Positions 23,549 through 33,500 of a stretch of 64,000 bases of DNA are shown here, in pieces. The stretch comes from Corynespora cassiicola (lineage: Eukaryota; Ascomycota; Dothideomycetes; Pleosporales; Corynesporascaceae), in assembly GCA_022059125.1 (NCBI GenBank), contig JAEUWY010000004.1, positions 1,488,001 through 1,552,000 on the forward strand, written 5' to 3'. The notes under the pieces are model-generated. The model did not search any database, was not told the origin of the DNA, and saw only the letters and a program-made list of their open reading frames with translations. A program made the translations under genes and the position numbers. Position 1 is the stretch's first letter. Every line of letters begins with the position of its first letter.

Positions 23549-23878
23549 ATGCACATTCAACTCCTCACCCTCATAGCCCTCCTCTTCCCCCTAGCCCTCC
23601 TCGCATTCCCAATAGGTACCTTCCCCCCAAGGCCGACCGGCCCCCCCCCCCCTTCAAAACCTCCCTAACCGCAGCAGCCCCAGCCAACCACTCCCTCACC
23701 AAGAAAGAAAGCGCAGATACATCCACCTCCCCCGGTAAGCCCTCCCTGTTCAACCCCTCACCCCCATAGCCTCGTCCACGCTTACCTAACCACCCCATCC
23801 ATCCGTTTAGACGAAGCCATAGTCTGGAGATGGGGCCCCCAAGCCGTCCCCAACGCTCGGGCCCGGGACGCAGAGTAA
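23549..23878 (+). CDS. Small secreted peptide precursor, 64 aa, three exons
   Basis: Found by eye: exons 23549-23615, 23675-23734 and 23811-23878, all joined in phase 1. Both introns have good donors (gtacct, gtaagc), clear branch sites (ccctaac, cctaac) and AG acceptors. Residues 1-20 form a strong signal peptide (MHIQLLTLIALLFPLALLAF). The mature part is short and lacks Cys: a spacer with a dibasic KK site (SLTKKESAD), then DEAIVWRWGPQAVPN and a final ARARDAE. KK and RAR are possible Kex2-type sites, and DA-E resembles a dipeptidyl aminopeptidase trimming site. This layout suits a processed peptide such as a RiPP core or signalling peptide; no family is recognised. A donor-like site overlaps the stop (23874 onward), so a further exon is possible. 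The first intron ends in GCAGCAG, so Ala-Ala or Ala may follow Ile22. Confidence 0.6.
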
Positions 23879-24504
23879 GCTTGCTTAGCACTGCTGGTGC
23901 ACGCACGCACGCACGCATGGGGGGATGGGTGAGGGGGGAGGGGATATAATCAGTCAGGCAGTCAGTCAGCAAGTGGCGGCGGATAGACCCGGGTAGATCG
24001 TTAGCCCATGATGCTTATCTAGGGAAGTAAATTTTCGGGGTCCGGCAACGGGAGGAATGGCGGGGCTCTGTGGGTGGGAGGGCGCTAGCTAGTCATGGAT
24101 AGAGAGAATGTGTGTGTGTGTGTTTTGTACATGGGCTAGTAGGGCTTGGTGGTCCGTGTGGTAGCATGGCAATGCGAATTGAGACCTGTTCCAGGCCTAT
24201 GGGATTTTGTTTCCTGATATTGGTTCAAAGCAGTTTAGCCGGGGTTGAAGGATCAGCATCTCCCGATACGGACAAGAAGGAAGGGCAGGGATTATCTGTG
24301 AGGCGCAGCAGGAGCGTGTGCTTACATCCCACAAGAAATTAGACTTGAGAGAGCGAGGAAATGGGAGGGGCGCTACGGTTGGAGGCCTTAGGTGTGGCGG
24401 TCGGAAGGCGCTACACTCGCTGGTGTGAACGTTTTGTACGTGAGGACGACAGTACGTCCAGCTCCCCATCACGTTCGCCCACCCATCCACGGCGCGATAC
24501 CACC
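23879..24504. other. Intergenic between peptide gene and P450
   Basis: Contains simple repeats (CACG repeat at about 23902-23919, TG repeat at about 24108-24122) and the upstream region of the P450. No further copies of the WRWGPQ-encoding segment occur here. Confidence 0.5.
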
Positions 24505-26135
24505 ATGACGCTGTTCTTATCCATCCCCATAGCTACGCTGTGGCTCCTGATCCTGCAGACAATCTTTACACGTCTCTACCGCCGCTACTCCGCTCGCAAA
24601 TTCTTTATAAAGAACTCGTGCGCCGCGCCGCGTACCCTCCCCTCTGTAGACATCTTCTTCGGTCTAGATACTTTCTTCAGAAGTGTAAACTCCGTAAGGA
24701 ATCATTGCCGCATGAAAGTCATCCAACAGCAGACACAAATCTACGGCCACACATTCCAGGCTTACCCTCTTGGGCGGCGCACCTTGACCACGGTAAATGC
24801 ACGCAACATCCAGGCCGTTCTATCCTTGCAGCATGAAAAGTTCGCGGTGCAGCCTATCCGCGGGCCCGCAGAAGCGATGATGGGGCCCGGTATCATTTCA
24901 AACGACGGCAAGGTTTGGGAGCATGCGCGGGCTATGATCAGGCCTGCATTTACGCGCAAGGAGATTGCGGATCGAGAGATGTTTGATTTGCATTTTGAGC
25001 GGTTTTTGAGTTTGTTACCGGAGGAAGGAGAGGTGGTGGATTTGCAGCCATTATTTGATAGGTTGGTATGGCTTGATGTCTCTTCCAGTTTATAGGCTGT
25101 GCGTTGATATTCGCGAGAGTCGCTGATCCATCTCCTAGATTCTAGATTCGAGTTCCGAGTTCATCTTTGGTGAGACTTTTGGCTCGCTATTGCCCAATGG
25201 TCCGATCGATTCACAGGCCTTCTTGGAAGCATTCAATTTCGCACAAAAAGGCGTGGGAATCCGTGTGATGATGGGCAAGATGAAGTTCCTCTTGCTATGT
25301 GACCGGAAATTCGACGAATCGTGCAGGTTGATTCGGGAGTATACAGACCGGCATATCGAGCGTGCACTCCAACATGGCCGAGACGACGAAAAGAAGAGCA
25401 GAAAGTGCATACTCGTCCACGAACTAGCCAAGGAGACCCAAGACCGCGCCGAACTATGCAGTCAGCTTCTCAACGTCTTCTTTGCTGGCCGTGATACGCC
25501 TGCCGTAGCACTGACCAACATCTTCTTCCTGCTCGCTCGACATCCTGCGGTATGGGCCAAATGTAGGGATGAAGTCCAAGGACTCCGAAAGAAAGATCTC
25601 ACGTTCGAACGCTTGAAAAGCCTACGGTATATCCAGCACGTGATCAACGAGGGTGAGTTGCAGCGCTCCCAAAACCTACCTACGCCTCCCATACTAACCT
25701 CTTACCAAACCAGCCTTACGCCTCCACCCCCCAGTAGGCTCCCAAACCCGCACCTGCACCACCGACGCCATCCTTCCCACAGGCGGCGGCCCCGACCGCC
25801 AAAGCCCCATCTACGTCCACGCCGGCGACACCGTGACCCTCAACTTCTACACTCTGCACCGCGACGCTGGGCTCTTCGGCCCGGACCCGGAAGCGTTTCG
25901 GCCGGAGCGCTGGACGGAGGCTCGACCCACGTGGGAGTTCCTGCCGTTCGGGGGTGGGGCGCGGCACTGTCCCGCGCAGCAGCTGGCACTGTTCTGGGTC
26001 GGGTACGCGCTGGTGAGGATGCTGATGCGGTATCCGAGCATTGGGAGTGAGGATCCGGTCGAGGAGTTTGTGGAGGATTTCAAGTTGAACGTGGAGAGTT
26101 TGAATGGAGCCAAGGTGTCGTTTGGGGGGAGGTGA
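24505..26135 (+). CDS. Cytochrome P450, CYP52-like
   Basis: Three exons, 24505-25065, 25139-25652 and 25714-26135, give 498 aa, a full-length microsomal P450. An N-terminal membrane anchor (LFLSIPIATLWLLILQTIF) is followed by the C-helix (WEHARAMIRPAFTRKEI), DSSSEFIFGETFG, the I-helix oxygen site AGRDTPA, the K-helix EALR (formed at the exon 2/3 junction), FRPERW, and the heme loop FLPFGGGARHCPAQQ with Cys444. AGRDTPA and the overall order resemble the CYP52 clan (n-alkane and fatty-acid hydroxylases), although the usual Gly after the heme Cys (CxG) is Ala here. The substrate is not inferable. It lies 0.6 kb downstream of the secreted peptide gene and 1.7 kb from UstYa gene 2, on the same strand as the peptide. 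Confidence 0.9.
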
Positions 26136-26733
26136 GGCTGTGTCCGCGAGTGGGGGGGAGGGTTGAACTTGGCTTAGGCAGGAAGCTGCGATGCACGTGA
26201 TGGGATGGGATGGAAGTCGCAACCCCCCATGCCAGTGACCCTTGACCTTAGGCTCCCGGCAAGGCTATACGTTGCACCGTCTGCCGCCTCATTTGATAGC
26301 ATTTTTTTTTGTGCCAACACCCATGTCTGATCATTAATCCTTTTTGTCATTTCGGGATTTACTGTGTTTTGTGGAATTCATCCTTGCGCGTCAGCAAACA
26401 CGTCGTCTCGCAAATCAAGGATTACTCTTCAATGCAGCAGAAGAATGAATTCTGTGGTATTTGCTTTTTTCCCTTAGGCTAAACTGGGCCGTATGCCAAC
26501 CAGTGCGTACCAAATGGACCAGCTAATGCTAAGGACCACGTAACAAGGCCGAGAATATCTACGGCAGGTGATAGGACCCTATAACGCTACAGACGCCTGT
26601 AATGCATGCTCAAAGTATAGGAATGTGCATGAGAGCTGACATGATACCAACCTTGCGGGTTTCCGGCCGACCATAACTCCGAACCTGACGTTTGCTAATG
26701 TATAATTCCTTTTTGCGAGGCTATTTGTGACCT
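26136..26733. other. Convergent intergenic region
   Basis: 3' flanks of the P450 (plus strand) and the HAL3-like/ankyrin gene (minus strand). No gene seen. Confidence 0.5.
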
Positions 26734-28479
26734 TCAAGATCCTAGAACCTTGACCCTCATCCACTCACTGGTGCCGACGCCCAAGTTCAGTCCGTTACGC
26801 GCCCACCACTTCCGCACGCTTTCGCCCTTGTCGCCTTCGACGCCGTCCTCGAGCGCCTCCTCAATGTCGCACGTCTTGTACTCTACACGCAGGCCGCTGC
26901 GCTTCCACCATTCCAGCACATCGGCATGGCCCATTTTGGTGGGGCCGACGAGGACCTGGTTATCAAACAGCATCTTCTCGCCCCGGAGCTTGCGCCAGTA
27001 GTCGAGGATGTGCGTGTGGCCGTGGGTAGAAGCGAGCTTTGCGATTGTGTCTTCGTGCGAAAAGGGAATGCCCGACTCCACCCAAAAGTGGATGGCAGGG
27101 AGGCAGCCGGATTGGGTGGCGTAGGTGATGGACTTGCCGACCTTGAGCTTGAGCAGCTCGCGCTGAGGTCTCGAGTCGTCGTGCTTGGGGGAGCCTGGAG
27201 AGGGCGGCGTGGTCGGCTCCTTGCGATAGGTGCTGTGCTCCTTCCACCACTTCAGCACCTGGATGTGTCCCTGCGAGCTGGCCTGCTCCAGGGCTGCTTC
27301 GGTGTATTTGAGGGGTAGGCCCGACTCGTACCACCAATCTAGCGCTTGTATGGAGCCGGCACGGCTGGCGTTGTCGAGGGCCTCGGCGGAGTATTCCTTG
27401 GTCAGGAAAGTGGGGGACGTCCGCCAATACTCCAAAATCTCGTGCCGGCCGAATATCGAGGCTTTGTGTGGGAGGAATGCATGGCCAAAGGTGCTCCAGA
27501 AGAGGTCTTTGTGTGCATTTTCGAGGTGAGTGAGGACGGGCACCATGGCGAAGCGCATAATTAGCTCAATGCACAGGCGGGATATGCGGGAGGGCTTGTC
27601 TGCATCGAGGACATTCTTGATGTCGGCGTAGGTACCGGTGAGCAATGACCATTCTAACTTCTGCATCAGCGTCTTGGGGCCTTCTTCACTGGCGGCTTGA
27701 CGCCACATGGGCGGCACGGGGAGATTGGTATGCACATTCAGCGTGGCAGCCAGCTCCCAGTCCTCGGTGAACTCGAGGATCATAGACCAGAGCTCGGGAG
27801 GCAGGCGCGGGCCTTTGCTCTTGGTGGGTGTTAGTGTGGGCATGTGGGCTACGGGGAGAGCAATGGTGCGGTCGCCGACGGCCATGAGATCAATTTGGGT
27901 TTGGATGGACTCATTAAAGGCCTTGTGCCCCTCCCATGGCTGCAACTTCTTGCCGCAGTGGTCAAAGGTCCACAGGTAGGGTGGCAGGACACGAATCCAG
28001 TTCCACTTGCGGCGAATCTTGCTGATCTGCTTCTTGGACATTGGGTTCTCCCACATGAGGGTCGACATGGCGGGGATGAGCAGAATTTTCTTGGACACAT
28101 CCCAGCTGCGCAGGATCTGCAGCGGGAGGTCGTTTGTGAAGCCATGCAGCATGCGGGCAATGTTCTCAGCATCCAGGGGCGCAAGGACTAGCAAATCGGC
28201 CCAGGCGCAGTATTCGGCCACCTTTGTCTCCGCATAGTCCGGGTGCTGCCACGCGGGGCACGATGAGTCGTCGACGTGGTAGCGGTGCCAGACGGGCTCG
28301 AGGACAGAGGGGACGAAGATGTTTGTGCTCTGGAGGGAGGGGAAGTCGCAGCATGCGACGACCTTGAGCGAGACATGCTCGATGCGGTGCAGGCGGGCGA
28401 CGACTGAGCAGCCGAGCTTGAAGGATTTGGGGTCGGCGACGGCGACGAGGACGTTGAGGGAACGCTTGAGGTCGGGCAT
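26734..28479 (-). CDS. HAL3/PPCDC-like flavoprotein domain fused to ankyrin-like repeats
   Basis: Intronless, 581 aa from the ATG at 28479; the frame is open further upstream but that part is Pro/Arg-rich leader. Residues 8-200 follow the flavoprotein family of phosphopantothenoylcysteine decarboxylase and HAL3: WADLLVLAPLDAENIARM, then SKKILLIPAMSTLMWENP. In active enzymes the second motif reads PAMNT and a His lies six residues before WAD; here these are Ser139 and Val87, so decarboxylase activity is unlikely. The C-terminal half (about 330-560) has degenerate ankyrin-like repeats (SRAGSIQALDWWYESGLPL, GHIQVLKWWKEH, GHADVLEWWKRSGL). HAL3 proteins in yeast bind and inhibit Ppz1 phosphatase, so a scaffold or regulatory role is an inference. 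No frame damage. Confidence 0.72.
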   Translation of the reverse strand: MPDLKRSLNVLVAVADPKSFKLGCSVVARLHRIEHVSLKVVACCDFPSLQSTNIFVPSVLEPVWHRYHVDDSSCPAWQHPDYAETKVAEYCAWADLLVLAPLDAENIARMLHGFTNDLPLQILRSWDVSKKILLIPAMSTLMWENPMSKKQISKIRRKWNWIRVLPPYLWTFDHCGKKLQPWEGHKAFNESIQTQIDLMAVGDRTIALPVAHMPTLTPTKSKGPRLPPELWSMILEFTEDWELAATLNVHTNLPVPPMWRQAASEEGPKTLMQKLEWSLLTGTYADIKNVLDADKPSRISRLCIELIMRFAMVPVLTHLENAHKDLFWSTFGHAFLPHKASIFGRHEILEYWRTSPTFLTKEYSAEALDNASRAGSIQALDWWYESGLPLKYTEAALEQASSQGHIQVLKWWKEHSTYRKEPTTPPSPGSPKHDDSRPQRELLKLKVGKSITYATQSGCLPAIHFWVESGIPFSHEDTIAKLASTHGHTHILDYWRKLRGEKMLFDNQVLVGPTKMGHADVLEWWKRSGLRVEYKTCDIEEALEDGVEGDKGESVRKWWARNGLNLGVGTSEWMRVKVLGS

Positions 28480-30531
28480 GGGGGCTGGGGGTTGGGGGCG
28501 GCAGGGTGTTGTACAGACGTGGATCGTCGACGGACGTGCAGGTCGCTGAGGCCAAAAATGCCAGGCCAACACGCCAGCACCACGCCACTGTGGCGGGAGC
28601 GGTGGCGCGCGGGGGGGCGATTGGCTGCCCCGCAGATGGCGAGTGCATGTTCCCTGTGATTTGGGCGGAAAGACCAGCCGGGTGCGGGCGACGTCAGGCA
28701 CTGAGGGTCAAGGGACAGAGAGACAGAGGCGTGCTGCTACTGCTACTGCTGTTACCGCTGCCAACTAGCAGCAGGTTCCCCTGGGCGGAGCGCCGGCGGA
28801 CGAGGGCGTGGCAGGACGGGCGATGGGCGACGAGAGACGGGTACTTAGCTAGGTACCTAGGTAGACGGGCGGCGGTCACGGGAAGGGGGGGCATGGTGGC
28901 CACTCCAACCCATCCCACCCACCCATCCCTCCTCCTACACGCACCGCCCGCCTCCCACCATCCGCCCTAGCGGTATGTGGAAGCAGGCCGTCAGGGGCTT
29001 GGCGCGCGCAAAAGCATCGTCGGGTCGCCAGGCTGGCTCCACGGCACGCGGGCGCACGCAGAGCGGGCACGGCGAGGCTAGCTCGTGTCCGGACATTGCG
29101 GCGCGCAGGCGAGCCCCAGAGGAGGGAAAGATTTTTCCTCGTCCTGTCTCCTCCGGGCGGGTGCTCTGCTCGACTGACGGTCTGCTGGCCTGCTGGCTGC
29201 CCGCCCGGCCGCCCGCCGCCGATTAGGTGCGGCTGCCCGCGCTGCGCGTTGCTGTTCCGCACCCACGTCTCGGTGGACCGCGCCTAGCGCTCCAGCTGGC
29301 GGCCAGGCGGCGCCTGGAGTCTGGCCCGGCCTGGCGACGCGTTCGGCACGCTCGCGGCCAGGATGCAGGCTGCCAGTGCAAAATTGCCAGACACAAGTCG
29401 CAGGACGGCGGGCAGAGCAGCGCAGCAGCGCAGCGGGCCATGGCCGCCGTCACCGCCGCTACGTCGTGCCGTCATGGTGCAGGCCGCCCACTGTTCTGCG
29501 CGCGCCGCCGGCCATGACGTAGCGGCGGCGCGCGCAGACGAAAGAGGCGTCTGGCACCCCCGGCCGCCGCGAAGTGCTCCTGCGCAAATTCCCCATGCTG
29601 ACTTTTCAGATTCGCATCCCGCCCTGCCACAGTGTGGAGCGCATGTGCTTGTCGTCGGCCCTTCGAAGTTTCAACCGGTGGCCACCGCGCTGCGAATCTG
29701 CTAGCTGCAACCAGCAACGATCCGCCCCGCCAGCGGCCATGGCTCATCATGGCCGCCGTGGATCGAGGGCGTCTTTCTGCTAGTGGCCCTCGCACGGCGA
29801 TCGTCGCCTTGAACTGTCCCATCCGACGGGCTCATCACGCTCAAGCCACATCAACACCTGCGTCTTGCGTCCTTGCGCGCCCGTCCTCCTCCACCTCAAA
29901 TGACTCTGCAAATCTGTGCTCGCCCCCAGCAAGCCCTAACACGCCTAGTGGCGCCCGTGGCCGAACCTGCTTGCTGATACCCGCCCCTTGGCCTCAGCAC
30001 CGTGACAACATGCTTCTTTCTTGACCTGCTCCCTCGACCCTCGAAACCCCCCCAGGCCTGCATCGACGATACGCTGCCCTGCCTGGATGCGCGACGCCAG
30101 CACCCGCCCCCCAGCCCACCACGCCCACTACCACCCTCGCCCTCCGCTGTCGCTCCCCCCAGGCCTGGACGCCGTCCAGCAACCCAACACGCTGCCCGCC
30201 CTGCCCCATTTCAGGGTCCCGTCCTGAGCATTCCCCTGCATGACTCCCAGCGACCGCCGCGCCATCACCAGCATTCATATTAGTGAATGTGGCAGGGTGA
30301 CCAGTACTTCACTGGAGACTGCCCAACGTCATACCCGACCCAACGTGCCAAAACGTCGGTCCACCATTTCCATGGACGGTTGAGCAGCTGTTGCCGCGCC
30401 CTCTGTTGCACCCAAGAATCAACACTGCTCAATTCCGCCCCACGACCTTGGCCCCCGACTCCTCCAACGTCTCCTCCCCCCTCCTCCGATCGAGCCAGGC
30501 CCGCGGCTGAGGAAGCAGTCAAGCCTTCTTC
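28480..30531. promoter_or_regulatory. Divergent intergenic region upstream of the HAL3-like gene and the phytochrome gene
   Basis: 2 kb of GC-rich sequence. It includes a 12-bp palindrome CTAGGTACCTAG at 28849-28860 within a TAGGTA-type repeat. Many open frames on both strands at 28.5-30.3 kb come from low stop density in GC-rich DNA; none has a domain. The pyrimidine-rich stretch before 30532 is the phytochrome leader. Confidence 0.5.
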
Positions 30532-33500
30532 ATGTCTCAACCACCCTGCTCTCCCGACTTCGACCCTTCCGCCGACCGCCCCTATGACGTCCCCTCCGCT
30601 CCTCTTTCTCCCTCATCGCCAATTCCTGTCCACCAGCCATGGTCGTCACCCGCCAACTCTGCCACCAAGCAACCAGGGTCCTCGCCACCGCAGGCCAGTT
30701 CTGCCGCCATGTCGCCCGGCGGGGACGGCATGGGTACCCTCAGTCCTTCCGCAAACGATCGAGTCTTTCCCATCCGCAGCGTCATCTCCGTAGACCCTAC
30801 GCCCACGCCCACCCAGCGGGGGACTGCCGACTATTTCCACCCATATGGCCGTCCGATCGATTCGCGCATCCCCACCGAGACACGTAGGCCGTCCCAGGGT
30901 TCGTCAGCATCGCAACCGTCCCAGGCTTCACAGCGTGGCCTCACCCACAGGCATAGCATGTCTGCCACCCCCAAGGCCGAACAGGCATCAGAAGCACGAA
31001 GAGGCTCTATATGGCTCCCACAGCGCAGCGAGACTTCGAGAGCGATGGCTCCGCCGCAGCTGCCGTCCCATATATTTAACGACATCAACTCCACAAAGTC
31101 GGCTGAAAGCGGAGATCCGAACCCCAGCCCGTCAATATCCCAGCCACACGACGCTGCTGCATCGCTGAGTGGCGGTGCTTCGATTCGAAGCGGGGTAAGT
31201 AGTATGGGAGATGCAGGACTATTGGTTACACATCGCTTCAAGCACGTCGTAACAGAAGGCGGCCATGCAGTCATTACGGGTCGCGACGGAGACACATTGC
31301 AGCGCTGCGAGGACGAGCCCATTCATATCCCGGGCGCCGTGCAAGGCTTCGGCCTTCTCATTGCGTTGCACGAAGACCCCGGAGGCAGCGGCAGTCTCTC
31401 AGTGCACATTGTTAGCGAGAACTCGAGGCGGATCATTGGGCGATCGCCCAGGGAACTTTTCGCGCTCGAGAGTTTTACAGATATTCTTTCAGAAGAGCAG
31501 GCCGACAACTTGCTGGATCACATCGACTTTATCAAAGACGAGGATGCCGATGTTGCCACCAATGGCCCTGAAGTCTTCACCATGTCTATCAAAGTACCCA
31601 ATGCTAGGTCTCGCAAGTTGTGGTGCGCCGTGCACATAAACGATAGGAACCCCGGCATGATCATTTGTGAATTCGAGCTCGAAGATGACCAGTTGTACCC
31701 ATTGGTCCCCCCGCATGATCTCACTCCAGATCTCCCCGCCGACACGTTGGACAGCAACCCAACCGCTGAGGAGTTTTTGGAGAGCACCGAGATTAAGAGC
31801 CGGCCTTTGCGGGTTCTTCGGAGTGCTCGGAAGCGAAAGGGCGAGGCTGCTGCCATGGAGGTTTTCAACATCATGTCACAGGTCCAGGAGCAGCTCGCCG
31901 ATGCGCCTAATCTAGAGAAGTTTCTCAAGGTTTTGGTCGGTGTAGTTAAAGAGTTGACAGGTTTCCACCGCGTCATGGTTTATCAATTCGATCAAACTTT
32001 CAACGGCCGCGTGGTCACAGAGGTCGTCGACCCGAGAGCGACCAAAGATCTGTACAAGGGCCTTAATTTTCCAGCTTCCGACATCCCCAAGCAGGCTAGA
32101 GATTTGTATAAACTCAACAGGGTACGCATGCTCTACGACCGTGATCAGGAAACGGCCCGGCTCGTCTGCCGGACCTCCGAAGATCTGGAAGCCCCGCTGG
32201 ACCTTACACATTCCTATCTCCGTGCCATGTCTCCGATCCACCTAAAATATCTCGCTAATATGGCGGTGCGATCGTCCATGTCAATATCCATCAACGCGTT
32301 TGGCGAGCTTTGGGGCTTGATAGCATGCCACTCCTACGGACCCCGTGGAATGCGCGTCTCTTTCCCGATACGGAAGATGTGTCGCTTGGTGGGAGACTCG
32401 GCCTCGAGAAACATAGAACGTTTGTCTTATGCATCGCGGTTGCAAGCTCGAAAGCTCATCAACACCGTGCCCACCGAGCACAATCCCTCTGGATACATCA
32501 TCGCCTCGTCTGACGACCTCTTGAAGCTCTTCGATGCCGATTTTGGGCTTTTGTCCATTAGAGACGAGACAAAAATCCTCGGCCAGTTAGAGCAGTCGCA
32601 GGAGGCCCTGGCCATGCTGGAATATTTCAGGATGAGGAAGATTCAGTCTGTCATGACCTCCCAAGATGTCACCCAAGACTTTCCCGACCTCCGTTACCAA
32701 CCGGGATTTCAAGTTATAGCCGGGATGCTCATCGTGCCTTTGTCCGTTGGTGGCAGTGATTTCATCGTTTTCTTCCGCAGGGGTCAGCTCAAGGAGGTGA
32801 AATGGGCCGGCAACCCGTACGAAAAGTTTGTCAAAGAAGGAACCGAAGGCTATCTGGAACCGCGCAAGAGTTTCAAGGTATGGAGCGAAACCGTCGTTGG
32901 CAGATGCCGCGAATGGACCGAGGAAGAGATCGAGACTGCGGCCGTCTTGTGCTTGGTCTATGGGAAATTCATCGAGGTGTGGAGACAGAAAGAGGCGGCA
33001 TTACAAAGCAGCCAACTGACTAGATTGTTGCTCGCAAACTCGGCGCACGAAGTCCGGACACCATTAAACGCCATCATCAACTATCTCGAAATCGCTCTGG
33101 AGGGAAGCCTGGATACGGAAACGAGGGAAAACTTGGCGAAATCGCATTCGGCATCAAAGTCTCTTATATATGTGATCAACGACTTGCTTGACCTGACCAA
33201 AACTGAAGAGGGGGTTCCCTTGGTCAAAGGCGAAGCATTCGACCTAAAGAGCACCCTAAAAGAGGCGACAGATTTGTTCCTTGGCGACGCGAAGCGGAAG
33301 AACATCTCCTACGAAGTGGTCGAACACGCAGGAATTCCCCAGAAGTGCATAGGCGACCAGCGTCGAGTGCGACAAGCCGTCTCGAACATCACTGCCAATG
33401 CAATCCAAAACACTACCCAAGGAGGCGTCAAGGTTGAAATGTATGTCGCGTCACGCTCAGAACCTGATCACATCGATATCGAAGTTGCAGTCACCGATAC

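Noticed and set aside
23571..23972. 133-codon minus-strand frame overlapping the secreted peptide gene
   Set aside because: Gly/Arg-rich and caused by C-runs and CT-rich leader sequence. The plus-strand spliced model explains the region better.
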